A stretch of DNA of 22,439 bases from Devosia equisanguinis (GTDB taxonomy: Bacteria; Pseudomonadota; Alphaproteobacteria; Rhizobiales; Devosiaceae): assembly GCA_945888565.1 (NCBI GenBank), contig CAMDAL010000015.1:1-22439 (forward strand), written 5' to 3'. Shown here piece by piece: positions 22,257-22,439 of this stretch. Every line of letters begins with the position of its first letter. The stretch's first letter is position 1. A program made the translations under genes and the position numbers. Under the pieces are notes generated by a model, which was not told the DNA's origin, ran no database searches, and worked only from the letters and a program-made list of their open reading frames with translations.

Positions 22257-22277
22257 AAAATCGCTCCACCGGAGCGA
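22257..22277 (-). terminator. Hairpin with T run between leuS and lptE
   Basis: On the minus strand TCGCTCC pairs with GGAGCGA around a three-base loop and is followed by TTTTA. It has the form of a short intrinsic terminator or attenuator after leuS, 23 bases before the lptE start codon. Confidence 0.5.
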
Positions 22278-22358
22278 ATTTGCCTGCGGCACGGCTCGAA
22301 GCCCCTCCCCCGTGCTGCGCACAGGTGAGGATCACGGAGAGGTTGTGCCACTGGGGGC

Positions 22359-22439
22359 TCAGACCACGACATTGACGATCCTGTTGGGGACGATCACGAC
22401 CTTCTTGGGCGGCTTGCCGTCCAGCATGCGGGCAACCGC
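22359..22439 (-). CDS. leuS: Leucyl-tRNA synthetase, C-terminal end (cut by window edge)
   Basis: The last 26 codons and stop of a gene that enters from the right edge. The residues (ARMLDGKPPKKVVIVPNRIV and then NVVV) match the usual C-terminal end of LeuS, where the final strand binds tRNA in the form L-x-G-K-x-x-K-K-v-I-v-v-P-x-r-x-V-N-i-V. LeuS charges tRNA-Leu. The position upstream of lptE-holA is the common order in proteobacteria. Confidence is limited only by the short length. Confidence 0.85.
   Translation of the reverse strand, partial: AVARMLDGKPPKKVVIVPNRIVNVVV

Overview
This window looks like the replication-origin-proximal chromosome of a GC-rich alphaproteobacterium, most likely of the Hyphomicrobiales/Rhizobiales (a Devosia-like member is my guess, not proven). 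The evidence is the conserved order leuS-lptE-holA, parB-parA-rsmG-mnmG-mnmE-rho, hemJ-hemE, maf-aroE-coaE-dnaQ, secB-fxsA-Tim44-Smr-XRE, together with ParB-type parS sites and CtrA-type TTAA-N7-TTAA boxes. No tRNA, rRNA or CRISPR array was seen.

Left part (1-6109, all minus strand). A cut-off zinc-ribbon protein (probably a transposase N-terminus) lies at the edge. It is followed by an ABC exporter, then three genes joined by 4-base overlaps: an adenylate-forming ligase, a GNAT acyltransferase and a stand-alone acyl carrier protein. This ligase-GNAT-ACP-exporter group resembles a small activate/carry/transfer/export pathway of unknown product and is the least ordinary gene content here. Upstream of it come an XRE regulator, a Smr-domain protein and a Tim44-like membrane protein; the mltA gene I would expect between the last two is absent.

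Middle (6110-10675). fxsA and secB run forward and end at a strong hairpin-T terminator. The maf-aroE-coaE-dnaQ operon runs in reverse with overlapping ends. Between maf and hemE is a gene-free stretch of about 420 bases that carries two perfect and one near-perfect CtrA motif, several DnaA-box-like sequences, five GANTC sites and a 16-base direct repeat. Its position next to hemE matches the known Caulobacter origin, so I call it the probable oriC.

Right part (10676-22439). hemE-hemJ (haem synthesis) is followed by rho with a long structured, C-rich leader, then a tight operon mnmE-mnmG-rsmG-parA-parB plus a small monooxygenase-like gene. Seven parS-like 16-mers occur in the window, five of them within or next to this operon (one perfect inside rsmG). 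On the reverse strand are a HAD hydrolase, holA, lptE and the 3' end of leuS. An 80-base palindromic element occurs twice, in opposite orientations, after secB and after hemJ.

Functionally the window combines chromosome replication (oriC, dnaQ, holA), segregation (parABS), tRNA wobble modification (mnmE/mnmG), transcription termination (rho), protein export and quality control (secB, Tim44-like) and cofactor synthesis (hemE, hemJ, coaE, aroE).
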